From Burkholderiales bacterium (GTDB lineage Bacteria; Pseudomonadota; Gammaproteobacteria; Burkholderiales; SG8-41), in assembly GCA_020854035.1 (NCBI GenBank), contig JADZGE010000107.1:22421-86420 (forward strand): a DNA stretch of 64,000 nucleotides, in the 5' to 3' direction. Below, piece after piece: positions 17,665 to 26,500 of the stretch. The notes below the pieces were generated by a model that saw only the letters and a program-made list of their open reading frames with translations, did not search any database and had not been told where the DNA came from. Made by a program: the position numbers and the translations under genes. Each line of letters opens with the position of its first letter. Within the stretch, counting starts at the first letter, position 1.

Positions 17665-19380
17665 GTGGCGGTGAAGGCCCGGCGAACTCCGGTTCGGGGC
17701 GAGGGCGAGCGCTCCGCGCTCTCGCGCGGGCTGGCGCAGGCGCAGGCCTTGCATCGCGCCGGCCGTCTCCCCGAGGCCGAGCGGCTCTACCGGGAGTTGC
17801 TGCGCTCCCGGGGACATCACCCGGATCTGGTGAATGCGCTCGCTTCGCTCTGCATCCGGCAGGGGCGGGCGGCCGAGGCGGTGCCGCTCCTCGAAGGCGT
17901 GCTCCGCCGCGACCCCGGGTGCGCGGAGGCGCACCACCAACTGGGTAATGCCCTTGATGCGTCGGGGCGGCCCGTGGAGGCCATGGCGCGATACCGGCAG
18001 GCGACCGTGCTCGACCCCGCCATGGCCGCGGCCCACAACAACCTCGGCAGGGCGCTCGCCGCCGCCGGGTACCGCGACGAGGCGTGCCTGAGCTACGAGC
18101 GGGCCATCGCGTTGCGGCCGGACTACGCGCTCGCGCACTACAACCTCGGCAACACGCTGAGCGCGCTCGAGCGCAAGGACGAGGCGATCGCGTCCTACCG
18201 CCGCGCCATCGCGATCGCGCCGGAGCACGCGGAATCGCACAATAACCTCGGCAACGCGTTTAACGACCTCGGCCGCTTCGAGAACGCAATTGCCTCGTAC
18301 CGGGAGGCGATCCGCGTCCGGCCGGGGATGGCCGAGGCGCATCACAATCTCGGCGCCACGCTCAAGGATCTCCAGCGCCATGGCGAGGCGCTCGCCAGCC
18401 TCGAGCGAGCGCTCGATATCGACCCCGGACACGCGGGCGCGCGCTTCCAGCGGAGCACGCTGCGCCTCGCGCTCGGCGAGTACGAGACGGGCTGGCCGGA
18501 GTACGAATGGCGCTGGCGGATACGCGGCGCCGAGCGCGAGCGCGGATTCCGTGAGCCGCTCTGGCTGGGCTCGCCGCCGCCGGCGGGAAAGACCATCCTC
18601 GTTCACGCCGAACAGGGTTACGGCGACACGCTCCAGTTCGTGCGCTACGCGCCGCATCTTGCCGCGCTCGGCGCGCGGGTGATCCTGGAAGTGCAGCGCC
18701 CGCTCGCCCGCCTGCTGCAAGGGATGCCGGGCATCGCGACGGTGGTAGCGCGCGGCGAAGCCCTGCCGCCGTTCGATCTGCAGTGCCCGATGATGAGCCT
18801 GCCGCTCGCGCTCGGAACGACCCTCGCATCGATTCCCGCCGCGACGCCGTACCTTGCGCCGCCGCGTGACCGTGTCGCGTACTGGCGCGCCGCGGTCGGC
18901 GAATCCGGCACCCCCGGAGTCGGGCTCTGCTGGGCCGGTTCATCGCGCGCCGGCAATCCGGCGGCGTTCCGGATCGACCGCCGCCGCAGCCTCACGCTCG
19001 CGCAACTCGCCCCGCTCGCGGCGGTGGGCGGCGTGCGCTTCTTCAGCCTGCAGAAAGGCCCGGCCGCGACCCAGGCACCGCCCGCCGGCATGACGCTCGT
19101 CGATCGCGCCGGGGAGCTGGAAGATTTCGCCGATACCGCGGCGCTCGTCGCGGCGCTCGACCTCGTGATATCGGTCGATACCGCGGTCGCGCATCTTGCC
19201 GCGGCCCTCGGGAAGCCGGTGTGGATGCTCTCCCGGTTCGACGCGTGCTGGCGCTGGCTCACCGACCGTGACGACAGCCCGTGGTACCCCACGCTGCGGC
19301 TATATCGCCAGGAGACTCCCGGGGATTGGTCCAGCCCCATCTCCCGCCTGGCCGAGGCGCTTGCCCGGCTTGCGGCCTGA
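17665..19380 (+). CDS. Single-module TPR-glycosyltransferase
   Basis: This 571-residue cytoplasmic protein has about eight canonical TPR units (residues 10-270, repeated AHxNLGNxLxxLxRxxEA pattern) joined to a heptosyltransferase-like GT-B domain (about 290-571). The latter has ILVHAEQGYGDTLQFVRYAP, GVGLCWAGSS, FFSLQKGPAA, LDLVISVDTAVAHLAAALG and DDSPWYPTLRLYRQ stretches. The same C-terminal module occurs four times in the protein at 40564-47640. GTG 17665 is used because AAGGAGG ends 4 nt before it; GTG 17671 is also possible. It follows a PEP-CTERM gene, so a role in glycosylating a surface protein or EPS component is plausible but unproven. Confidence 0.88.
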   Translation: MAVKARRTPVRGEGERSALSRGLAQAQALHRAGRLPEAERLYRELLRSRGHHPDLVNALASLCIRQGRAAEAVPLLEGVLRRDPGCAEAHHQLGNALDASGRPVEAMARYRQATVLDPAMAAAHNNLGRALAAAGYRDEACLSYERAIALRPDYALAHYNLGNTLSALERKDEAIASYRRAIAIAPEHAESHNNLGNAFNDLGRFENAIASYREAIRVRPGMAEAHHNLGATLKDLQRHGEALASLERALDIDPGHAGARFQRSTLRLALGEYETGWPEYEWRWRIRGAERERGFREPLWLGSPPPAGKTILVHAEQGYGDTLQFVRYAPHLAALGARVILEVQRPLARLLQGMPGIATVVARGEALPPFDLQCPMMSLPLALGTTLASIPAATPYLAPPRDRVAYWRAAVGESGTPGVGLCWAGSSRAGNPAAFRIDRRRSLTLAQLAPLAAVGGVRFFSLQKGPAATQAPPAGMTLVDRAGELEDFADTAALVAALDLVISVDTAVAHLAAALGKPVWMLSRFDACWRWLTDRDDSPWYPTLRLYRQETPGDWSSPISRLAEALARLAA

Positions 19381-19400
19381 TCACCGCGCGGAAACGATCG

Positions 19401-22178
19401 TCACAGCCCGCTCAGCAGCTCGCGCGCCTTGTTGCCGTAGGCGGCGCTCTTCATCGCGATGACCGACTCGGCCTCCCGGCGCGCGCCGCTCTTGTTGCCG
19501 GCGCGTGCCATGGCGACCGCGAGGTGGTAGGTAATCTCGTCGCTCCCCGGCTTGAGGCGCTTCGCGTTTTCGATGAGCGGCAGGCCGTCGCTCACCTTGC
19601 CGTTCTCCACGAGCACCCACCCGTAGGTGTCGAGGACGTTGGCATCGTTGCCGGCCACTTCGTGCGCGCGCTTCGCCACCTCGACCGCCCTGGGATTGCC
19701 GAGCGCGAGGTAGCAGATCGCCAGGTTGTTGAGCGCAAGTATCTCCTTCGGGGCGGCCTGCAGCACCTGCTCGTAGTGCGCCGCGGCCGCCCCGAAGCGG
19801 CCGTCGGCGAGATGGGCGTCGGCGAGTACCAGACGCGTCGCCTGGTCGCGGGGGTTGCGCTCGAGCCACTGCTCCAGTCCCCCTATCGCTTCCGCCCGGC
19901 TACCCGCGCGGGTGCGCGCCACGTAGATCTTGACCGCGTTGCTTCCCGTCCGGCTGCGGTCGAACGCGGCCTCGTAGGCCTTCACGGCTTCCGCCGGACG
20001 CTTCGCGCGCAGCAGCGCTTCGCCTTCCAGCTCGTAGCCCTGCGCCGCGTGCGGCGCGAGTCGCTTCACCTCCGCCGCGGTTTTCAGCGCGAGATCCGTG
20101 CGGCCCTGGTTGATCTGCAGCCCCGCGAGCGCCGCCCACGCGGGAACATAGGCGGCATCGAGTTCGATCGCCTTGCGCAGCGTGGACTCCGCGCCCTTCG
20201 CCTCGCCGCCGGCCTGCTGCGCGACGGACAGCCGGTAGTAGGCGGCAGGCTGGCGCGGGGCGAGTTGCGTCATCTTGACGTAGCTCTGAATCGCGCCGTT
20301 GTATTCCCGCGCGGCCATCTGGGCGGTGCCCAGCACGTCGAGCGCGGCGGGGCTGGAGGGGTTGCGCGAGGCGGCCTCGCGGGCGTACTCGAGTGCCTTC
20401 GCGGCGTTGCCCACCGAGAGGTAGTGCGCGGAGAGCATGCCGAGCGTCTCGATCGCGCCCGGCCGCGCCGCGCGCGCCCGCTCCAGCCACTTCAGCGCCG
20501 CCGCCTTGTCGTTCTCGCGCGACGCGAGCTCGGCGAGCGCCAGCATCGCCCTCACGTTCTTCTGGTCCTTCGCGACGATCTGCTCGAACCGGTGGCGGGC
20601 GTCGGCGCTCTTCTTCTCGGCGACGTCGATCGTCGCGAGGTTCGCGGCCGCGGGGAAGTAGCGCGGGTCGAGCTCGAGGGCGCGCTCGAAATTCCTGCGC
20701 GCCGCGGCCGGATCCTTGCGCTCGAGATTGATGATCCCCGCCAGGTTGTGCGGGACGGGGCTCTTCGGCTCCTTCGCCTGGAGCCGCGTCACCGCTTCGA
20801 GAGCCTTCGCGAAGTCTCCCCGCCGGTAGAGGGTCGTGATGAGGATGTAATCGGCGCGCTGCCCGGGGCCCTCGAGCTTCGAGAGGGCCTCGAGCTCCGC
20901 GAGCGCCTGCTCCGTTTCGCCGCGTTGCAACTGCACCGCGGCGAGCGAAGTCCGCAGCTTCGGGTCGTCCGGCCTGGCGGCAAGGGCCCGCTGGTAGTAC
21001 TCCCCGGCGCGGTCGAGGCTGCCGCCCAGGAAGAGCGCGTCCGCCGCGATGGCGAGCACGGTGTGGTCGGTCATCTTCGCGGTCAGCACCGGTTCGAGGG
21101 TCTCGAACGCCTCCTTGCCCTTGCGCATCTCGATCTGGGCGGCTGCGAGGAGTTTGCGGGCGGTGAGGTTGGACGGGTGCCGGGCGAGGAACTTGGAGAG
21201 GATCTGTTCGGCGGAGGCGTGCGAGCCCCGGGAGTGCGCGATGAGTCCCGCCAGCAGTTGCGCCGCGGGGTAGTCCGGCAGGATCTTGAGCGCATGTTGC
21301 ACGGCGATCTCGGCGTCGGCGAGCTTGCCTTCCCTCACCAGCACCAGCGCCCTCAGGTAGTGGCCGACGGGGATGTTGCGCGACACGCGCGCGATGGCCT
21401 CGACGTCCTTGCGCGCTTCCGCGAGCTTGTTCAGGTGAATCATGAGCGTCGCGCGGGCGACGTGGACCGGAATCATCCCCTTGCGCAGCGCGATGATCGC
21501 GTCGTAAACCGGCGCGGCTTCGGCGCTGCGCTTCAGGAGGTGCAGGAGGTCCGCGCGCAGCATGAGCGCCTCGACGTTCTTCGGCTGCGCGGCGAGGAGC
21601 GCGTCCACCGCCGCGAGGGCCTCGGCGGGAGTCGCCTCGGTGAGCAGCAGCCGGGCGTGGAGGAGCGCCGTTTGCGCGTGGTTCGGACCGGTCCGGGCCG
21701 CGGCGGCAAGCGATCGCTTCGCGTTCTCGCGATCGCGCTGCAGCAGGTAGGCGCGCCCGCGCATGGCGTGGATCACCGTCACGGGCTCCGGCTCGAAGCT
21801 GTCGAGCGGGCGGATCTCCGAGATGACTTTCGCCGCCTGGCCGTCGGCGACAAGCGCTCGCGCGAGTTCGGCGTGGACCCTTCCGCCCTCGACGAGGCCG
21901 AGCTCGATCGCGCGGCGCAACTCGGCCTCGGCTTCCTTGAACTTGCCCGACTCGTTGTCGATGGTGCCGAGCAGCAGGCGCGCGCGCGCGTTCTCGGGAT
22001 TTCGCGCGAGCGCGCTCTTCGCCTCGATCGCGGCGCCGGGAAGGTCACCGGAGGCGAAGCGCGACTGCGCGTCCGCGAGGATCTCCGGTTCCGACTTCGA
22101 GCAGCCGCCGACGAGTGTTGCGAGGGCGGCGGCGGCAAGCGCGGCGCGGAGAGCGCGGGCGATCGATCGAGGACTCAT
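19401..22178 (-). CDS. prsT: PEP-CTERM system TPR lipoprotein PrsT (copy C)
   Basis: This 925-residue TPR lipoprotein has a lipobox VGGC behind a hydrophobic signal (ALAAAALATLVGGC) and the same TPR layout and length as copies A and B. It ends with NNLAICYLALGNPRAVEVAKRAHE, TYGWVLVENGKVSDG and ITYHLAVAMARAGN. ATG 22178 is chosen as the start of the signal sequence; no strong Shine-Dalgarno is present. A sigma-54 promoter lies 84-99 bp upstream. It is the last gene of the long minus-strand block that encodes the giant secreted protein. It is convergent with the single-module TPR-glycosyltransferase, with only 20 bp between their ends. Confidence 0.9.
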   Translation of the reverse strand: MSPRSIARALRAALAAAALATLVGGCSKSEPEILADAQSRFASGDLPGAAIEAKSALARNPENARARLLLGTIDNESGKFKEAEAELRRAIELGLVEGGRVHAELARALVADGQAAKVISEIRPLDSFEPEPVTVIHAMRGRAYLLQRDRENAKRSLAAAARTGPNHAQTALLHARLLLTEATPAEALAAVDALLAAQPKNVEALMLRADLLHLLKRSAEAAPVYDAIIALRKGMIPVHVARATLMIHLNKLAEARKDVEAIARVSRNIPVGHYLRALVLVREGKLADAEIAVQHALKILPDYPAAQLLAGLIAHSRGSHASAEQILSKFLARHPSNLTARKLLAAAQIEMRKGKEAFETLEPVLTAKMTDHTVLAIAADALFLGGSLDRAGEYYQRALAARPDDPKLRTSLAAVQLQRGETEQALAELEALSKLEGPGQRADYILITTLYRRGDFAKALEAVTRLQAKEPKSPVPHNLAGIINLERKDPAAARRNFERALELDPRYFPAAANLATIDVAEKKSADARHRFEQIVAKDQKNVRAMLALAELASRENDKAAALKWLERARAARPGAIETLGMLSAHYLSVGNAAKALEYAREAASRNPSSPAALDVLGTAQMAAREYNGAIQSYVKMTQLAPRQPAAYYRLSVAQQAGGEAKGAESTLRKAIELDAAYVPAWAALAGLQINQGRTDLALKTAAEVKRLAPHAAQGYELEGEALLRAKRPAEAVKAYEAAFDRSRTGSNAVKIYVARTRAGSRAEAIGGLEQWLERNPRDQATRLVLADAHLADGRFGAAAAHYEQVLQAAPKEILALNNLAICYLALGNPRAVEVAKRAHEVAGNDANVLDTYGWVLVENGKVSDGLPLIENAKRLKPGSDEITYHLAVAMARAGNKSGARREAESVIAMKSAAYGNKARELLSGL

Positions 22179-22261
22179 CGGGGCTGCACCTCGTGGTTGC
22201 GGGCGTCCGGGAGGGCGCACCGGGCGCGGCGATCGGAGAAGGGAAATTCTACACCGCCGAA

Positions 22262-22277
22262 AGCAACATCCGGGCCA
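22262..22277 (-). promoter_or_regulatory. Sigma-54 promoter of prsT copy C
   Basis: The minus-strand site TGGCCCGGATGTTGCT differs from consensus only at A5 to C. The expected start near 22251 gives a 73-nt leader. It allows prsT-C to be expressed independently of the giant-protein genes upstream. Confidence 0.75.
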
Positions 22278-22325
22278 GCGCCCCGGCGGGGCGCGGGGCG
22301 GGCGAGGCGCGCGCGGCAGCCGGTC

Positions 22326-23402
22326 TCAGGCGCTCTCGCGCAGCGGCCGCGGCGCGCCCAGCCGCACCATGCGGTGGATTTCGTCCGAGATCAGCCCGAG
22401 CGCCATCGGCCGCGCCACCCCCGGCAGCACCGTCACGTCGTACAACTCCTCGACAACGCCGTCGATCCGCAGCCAGTGAACCGCGTCGCCCGTGCGCAGA
22501 TCCACCACCTGCAGGCCGCAGCGCGCCTGCGCGTCGCGGCGCCTGAGGGCGTCGTCGAGGGCGAGGCCGGCGAAGGTCCGGTTCTCGCGCGGGCGCGAGA
22601 GGCCGATGATCGCGTAATCGCCGTGCAGGGCGAGGCCGCGGGCGTAGCCGGGACAGAAGGCGACCGGTTCGAACCTGCCACGCGCGAGGTCGGCGTAGCC
22701 GAACTGCCCGTTTCCCGAGTCGAGCAGCCAGAGCCGGTCCCGGTGCCAGCGCGGCGAGTGCGGCATTGACAGGCCCTCGAGCACGACGGCGTTCGTGGCG
22801 AGATCGATGACCACGCCCCCGTCCCGCCTGCGATCGCGCCAGCCGTCCGCGACGTCGGTCTGGCTGACGCAGGTGACGAAGGCGGGTTCCCCGAGCCGGA
22901 ACGCGAGGCCGTTCAGGTGACAGCGGTCCTCCGCCGCGAGCTTCGTGAGAAAGGGCGGCCACCACAGCGGATGAAAGCTCGCCGAATCGCTGACGGTGGC
23001 GAGGCAGCCGAAGAGCGTCGAGACGAACACGATGCGCCCGCCGCGGTCGACGCCGATGTCGTGAACGTCGATGTCGCCCGTCGTGTGCGCGAGCAACGGC
23101 ACGTAGAGCCGGTCGTAGCCGTTGTGGTTCTCCCCGGCATCGAGCGCGTTCTCGAAGCGCCAGATCTGGAAAAGCGAGCTCATGACGAGCGACTCATCGC
23201 TCGCCCAAAGCCCCATGCAGCGGTTGAAAGTGCGCTCGAACACGGAGAGCTGCTCCGGCGACTGGCGGCCGACCATGAAGAGCTTGCCGGCATGGTAGGT
23301 CGTGAACGCGAGGCTCGCGTTCGCCTCGACGAGCCAGTGGATGAAATGGCGGGAAGCGAGGAACTCGACGCCGCGCTGCGGGGAGGGAACCGCCTGCTGC
23401 AT
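22326..23402 (-). CDS. TIGR03032/DUF4915 family protein
   Basis: This 358-residue protein of unknown function has motifs I associate with TIGR03032: an N-terminal FLASRHFIHWLVEANASLAFTTY-like region, then RLYVPLLAHTTGDIDVHDI, HLNGLAF, GGVVIDL, SMPHSPRWH and LWLLDSGNGQFGYAD. The repeated aromatic and WxLDSGxG patterns suggest a beta-propeller-like fold. It has no signal peptide. ATG 23402 is preferred; a TTG at 23438 is in frame but unsupported. It follows the giant-protein gene by 101 bp on the same strand, in the same string as the type I exporter and the large TPR-glycosyltransferase, which suggests a role in making or modifying that protein. No biochemical role is known to me. Confidence 0.8.
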   Translation of the reverse strand: MQQAVPSPQRGVEFLASRHFIHWLVEANASLAFTTYHAGKLFMVGRQSPEQLSVFERTFNRCMGLWASDESLVMSSLFQIWRFENALDAGENHNGYDRLYVPLLAHTTGDIDVHDIGVDRGGRIVFVSTLFGCLATVSDSASFHPLWWPPFLTKLAAEDRCHLNGLAFRLGEPAFVTCVSQTDVADGWRDRRRDGGVVIDLATNAVVLEGLSMPHSPRWHRDRLWLLDSGNGQFGYADLARGRFEPVAFCPGYARGLALHGDYAIIGLSRPRENRTFAGLALDDALRRRDAQARCGLQVVDLRTGDAVHWLRIDGVVEELYDVTVLPGVARPMALGLISDEIHRMVRLGAPRPLRESA

Positions 23403-23503
23403 GGCGCGCAGTATCGGCGGTACGCGCGGCGTTGGCAAGCGGCCCCGGGACGCGGCGCGCCGCGTTCGCGCCGCGCCCGGTGGCGGATCCGCGGACGCGG
23501 CGA

Positions 23504-26500
23504 TCAGGAAACGACCTGGGTCACGTTCTGCTCGACCAGCAGGTGCGCGATTCCGGACACGTAATGGTTGTAGGTGACCGCTCCGTCCGAGATCGTGCCC
23601 GATGCGACCCAGCCGTGACCGGACGATGTCACGGTGTCCCCCGCGTTGCCGCGGACGAGCAGGACATTGGTATTGGTGGCAAGACCGCCCGACAGACCCG
23701 GAATCTCGGTGTCGGTCATGTCGAGCACGTCCTGCACGTTCAAGGTAAGGGAATTGTTGCCGGTGCCGGTGAGATCGATCCGCTCCAGCCCCCGGAACTT
23801 GTTGCTCGCCACCAGCGTGAGATCGAGAGACTGGCCGGACCCGGCGAAGCTCAGCGTGTCGACGCCCGTTCCGCCGTCGACCCGCCGGTCGAGGGAATCG
23901 AAAGCGAGCGTGTCGTTGCCCGCCCCGCCGGCGAGCGAGTCCGCCCCGCCGCCGCCCGCCAGCGTGTCGTTGCCGCGACCGCCGACGATGACATCCTCGC
24001 CGCTGCCGCCCGTCAACGTGTCGTCGAAGCCGCTGCCGACGATGGTGCCGGAACCGCTGAACGTCTGTCCGGATCCGGCGGCGCGGCCGTCGAAGGCGAG
24101 CGCGCCGGTCGGGGTGCCGAACACGACGTAGACGCGGCCGGCATCCGCGCCCCCGGACGGGTCGCTGCGCGGCGCGCCGATGATGACATCGTCGAAGCCG
24201 TCGCCGTCGACGTCGCCAGCGCCGCTGACGGAATGACCCGTGCGGTCTCCGTTGACGGCGGCGAACAGCCGGAAACCGTCGGTCGAGGACATCGTCGCAC
24301 TCAGGGTGAGACTCGCGGGGAACGACGCCCGGCCATAGACGATGTAGGACTCGCCGATGCCGGGTAGCCCCCCCGAGAACACGGAGTCGGGGGCACCCAC
24401 GATCATGTCGTCGAACCCATCACCGTTCACGTCGCCGGCGCTGCTGACCGAGTAGCCGCCCTGCCCGTAGTTGAGCGGCCCGTTGAGGCGGAACCCGGTG
24501 GAGCCGTTGAGGCTCGCCGCGGTGATGTTCGCGAAACCGGAAGCCTTGCCGAACACCACGTAGCTCGCCCCGTAGCCCGCCACCGGAGCGCCGACGAACC
24601 AGTCGGCGAAGCCGTCGCCGTTCACGTCTCCCGCCGAGGCGACCGAGTAGCCGAGCGTGCCGCTGCCGGTCAGGCGGAAGCCGCCGTTCGAGCCGTTCAA
24701 GCCCGAGAGCGCGACCGTGGAGAACCCGCTCGTCTTGCCGAAGTAGAGGTAGGACTGGTTGCCGCCGGGCGCGCCGACCGCGATGTCGTCGAGGCCGTCG
24801 CCGTTGTAGTCGCCCACCGTCCCGACCGCGGTTCCGCTCCGATGGTTGTTCGTGCCGCCGTCGAGCTCGAACCCGGCCACCGCGCCGCCGACCGAGGCGA
24901 TGCTGAAGGAGGCCGGGTAGGCGGTTGCCTTGCCGAAGACGACCCAGGACTGCCCGTTGTTGGTGAGCGCCCCGGTCTCCCCGCGCGGGTTGCCGATCAT
25001 GATGTCGGCGAAGCCGTCGCCGTTGAAGTCACCCGCCGTGCCGACGCGGGACCAGCTGTTCGTTTCGTTGTCGTTCGGTATGTTGGTGACGGCGAACCCG
25101 TTCGACCCGCTGAGCGTCGCCAGATCGAACGTCGCGCCGAAGCCCGTCCCCCCGAACAAGACGTACGCGTTTACCAGGCTGTAGCCGCCGCGCCAGGAGC
25201 CGATGACGATGTCGTCAAAACCGTCGCCGTTGACGTCGCCCGCCACGCTCGCCGAGTAGCCGGCCCGCTCGACGCTCAGCGCGCCGACGATCTTGAACCC
25301 GTTCGTGCCGTTGAGCGTGTCGAGGTTGCCGATGTTGGAAAAGCCGGACGCCTTGCCGTAGACCACGTACACCGCTCCGGCCTGCGACCGGCTCAGCCCG
25401 GTGACGTTCTGTCCGCTCAGGATGAGGTCCGCGAAACCGTCGCCGTTGATGTCGCCGCCGCTCACGGCGAAGCCGGTGCGGTTGTTCGCGGCGGCGCCCG
25501 CCATGATGAACCCGCCGTTCGTGCCGTTCAGCGCGGTGAGGTCGATGCCGGTCACCGTCGCGTCGTCGTTGTTGATCGTGCCGACCGCGGACCCGATCCC
25601 GATCGTCGCGCCGCCGCTCGCCCCCGACAGGCTCACGTTGAAGTTCTCGTTCGCCTCGTCCACGCTGTCCGCGACGGCCTGCACCGTGAAAGTGCGGGTG
25701 GCGTTGTTGCCGTCGGCGGTGGTGTAGGTGAGCGTGAGACCCGAAACCGGCGTGTAGTCGTTGTTCGCGACCGTCGCGGTGCCGTCGGCGGTGTTCACCG
25801 TGACGGTCTGGACCGGCTCGGCGCTCGTCGTCGAGCCGCTGAAGGTGCGGGTTATCGAGAAGGTGAGCACGCCGCCCGTTCCCGGCAGGGTACCCTCGGT
25901 CGTGCTGGCGGTGCCGATATTGAACGCCGGCGCGGCCTCGTCGTTCGTGATGGTGCCGGTCGCACTCGCCGTGCTGATCGTCGCGCCGCCCGTCGCGTTC
26001 GACAGGGTGACGAGGAAGGTCTCGTTCGACTCGAATATACCGTCCTGCACGGTGGCGACCGTGACCGTCTTGGTGAGCCCGTCCGTGGGAAGGAAGGTCA
26101 CGACCTGGTTCGCGACGGCCGTGAAGTCTCCGGCTTCGGCCGGGTCGCTCCCCGTGCCCCCGGCGGTCGAGAACTGCACCGTCTGGGTGACCCCACCCAC
26201 CGCGCTGCGCGTTACCGTGAAGGTGACGGCCGAGCCCTCCGTCGCCGCGGCGGACGCGATGCTGAAGTTGATGTTGTCGTTGTCGGTGATCGTGCCGGTG
26301 CCCGTTGCGGCGCCGCCGAGCACCGCGCCGCCGGTGGGCGCGGAGAGCAGCGCGAGCACGGTTTCGTTCGCCTCCGGCGCGACGTCGTTCCCCGTCGCCA
26401 CCACGAACGTCCTGGTCGTCTCGGCCCCCGTGAAGGTGAGGGTCGCGGAATTCGCGGTGTAGTCGCTGTCCGCGATCTGCGCCGTCCCGTCGCTGGTGGC

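Noticed and set aside
19281..22769. 1162-residue plus-strand open frame
   Set aside because: Overlaps prsT-C antisense and runs into the DUF4915 gene; no recognisable features.
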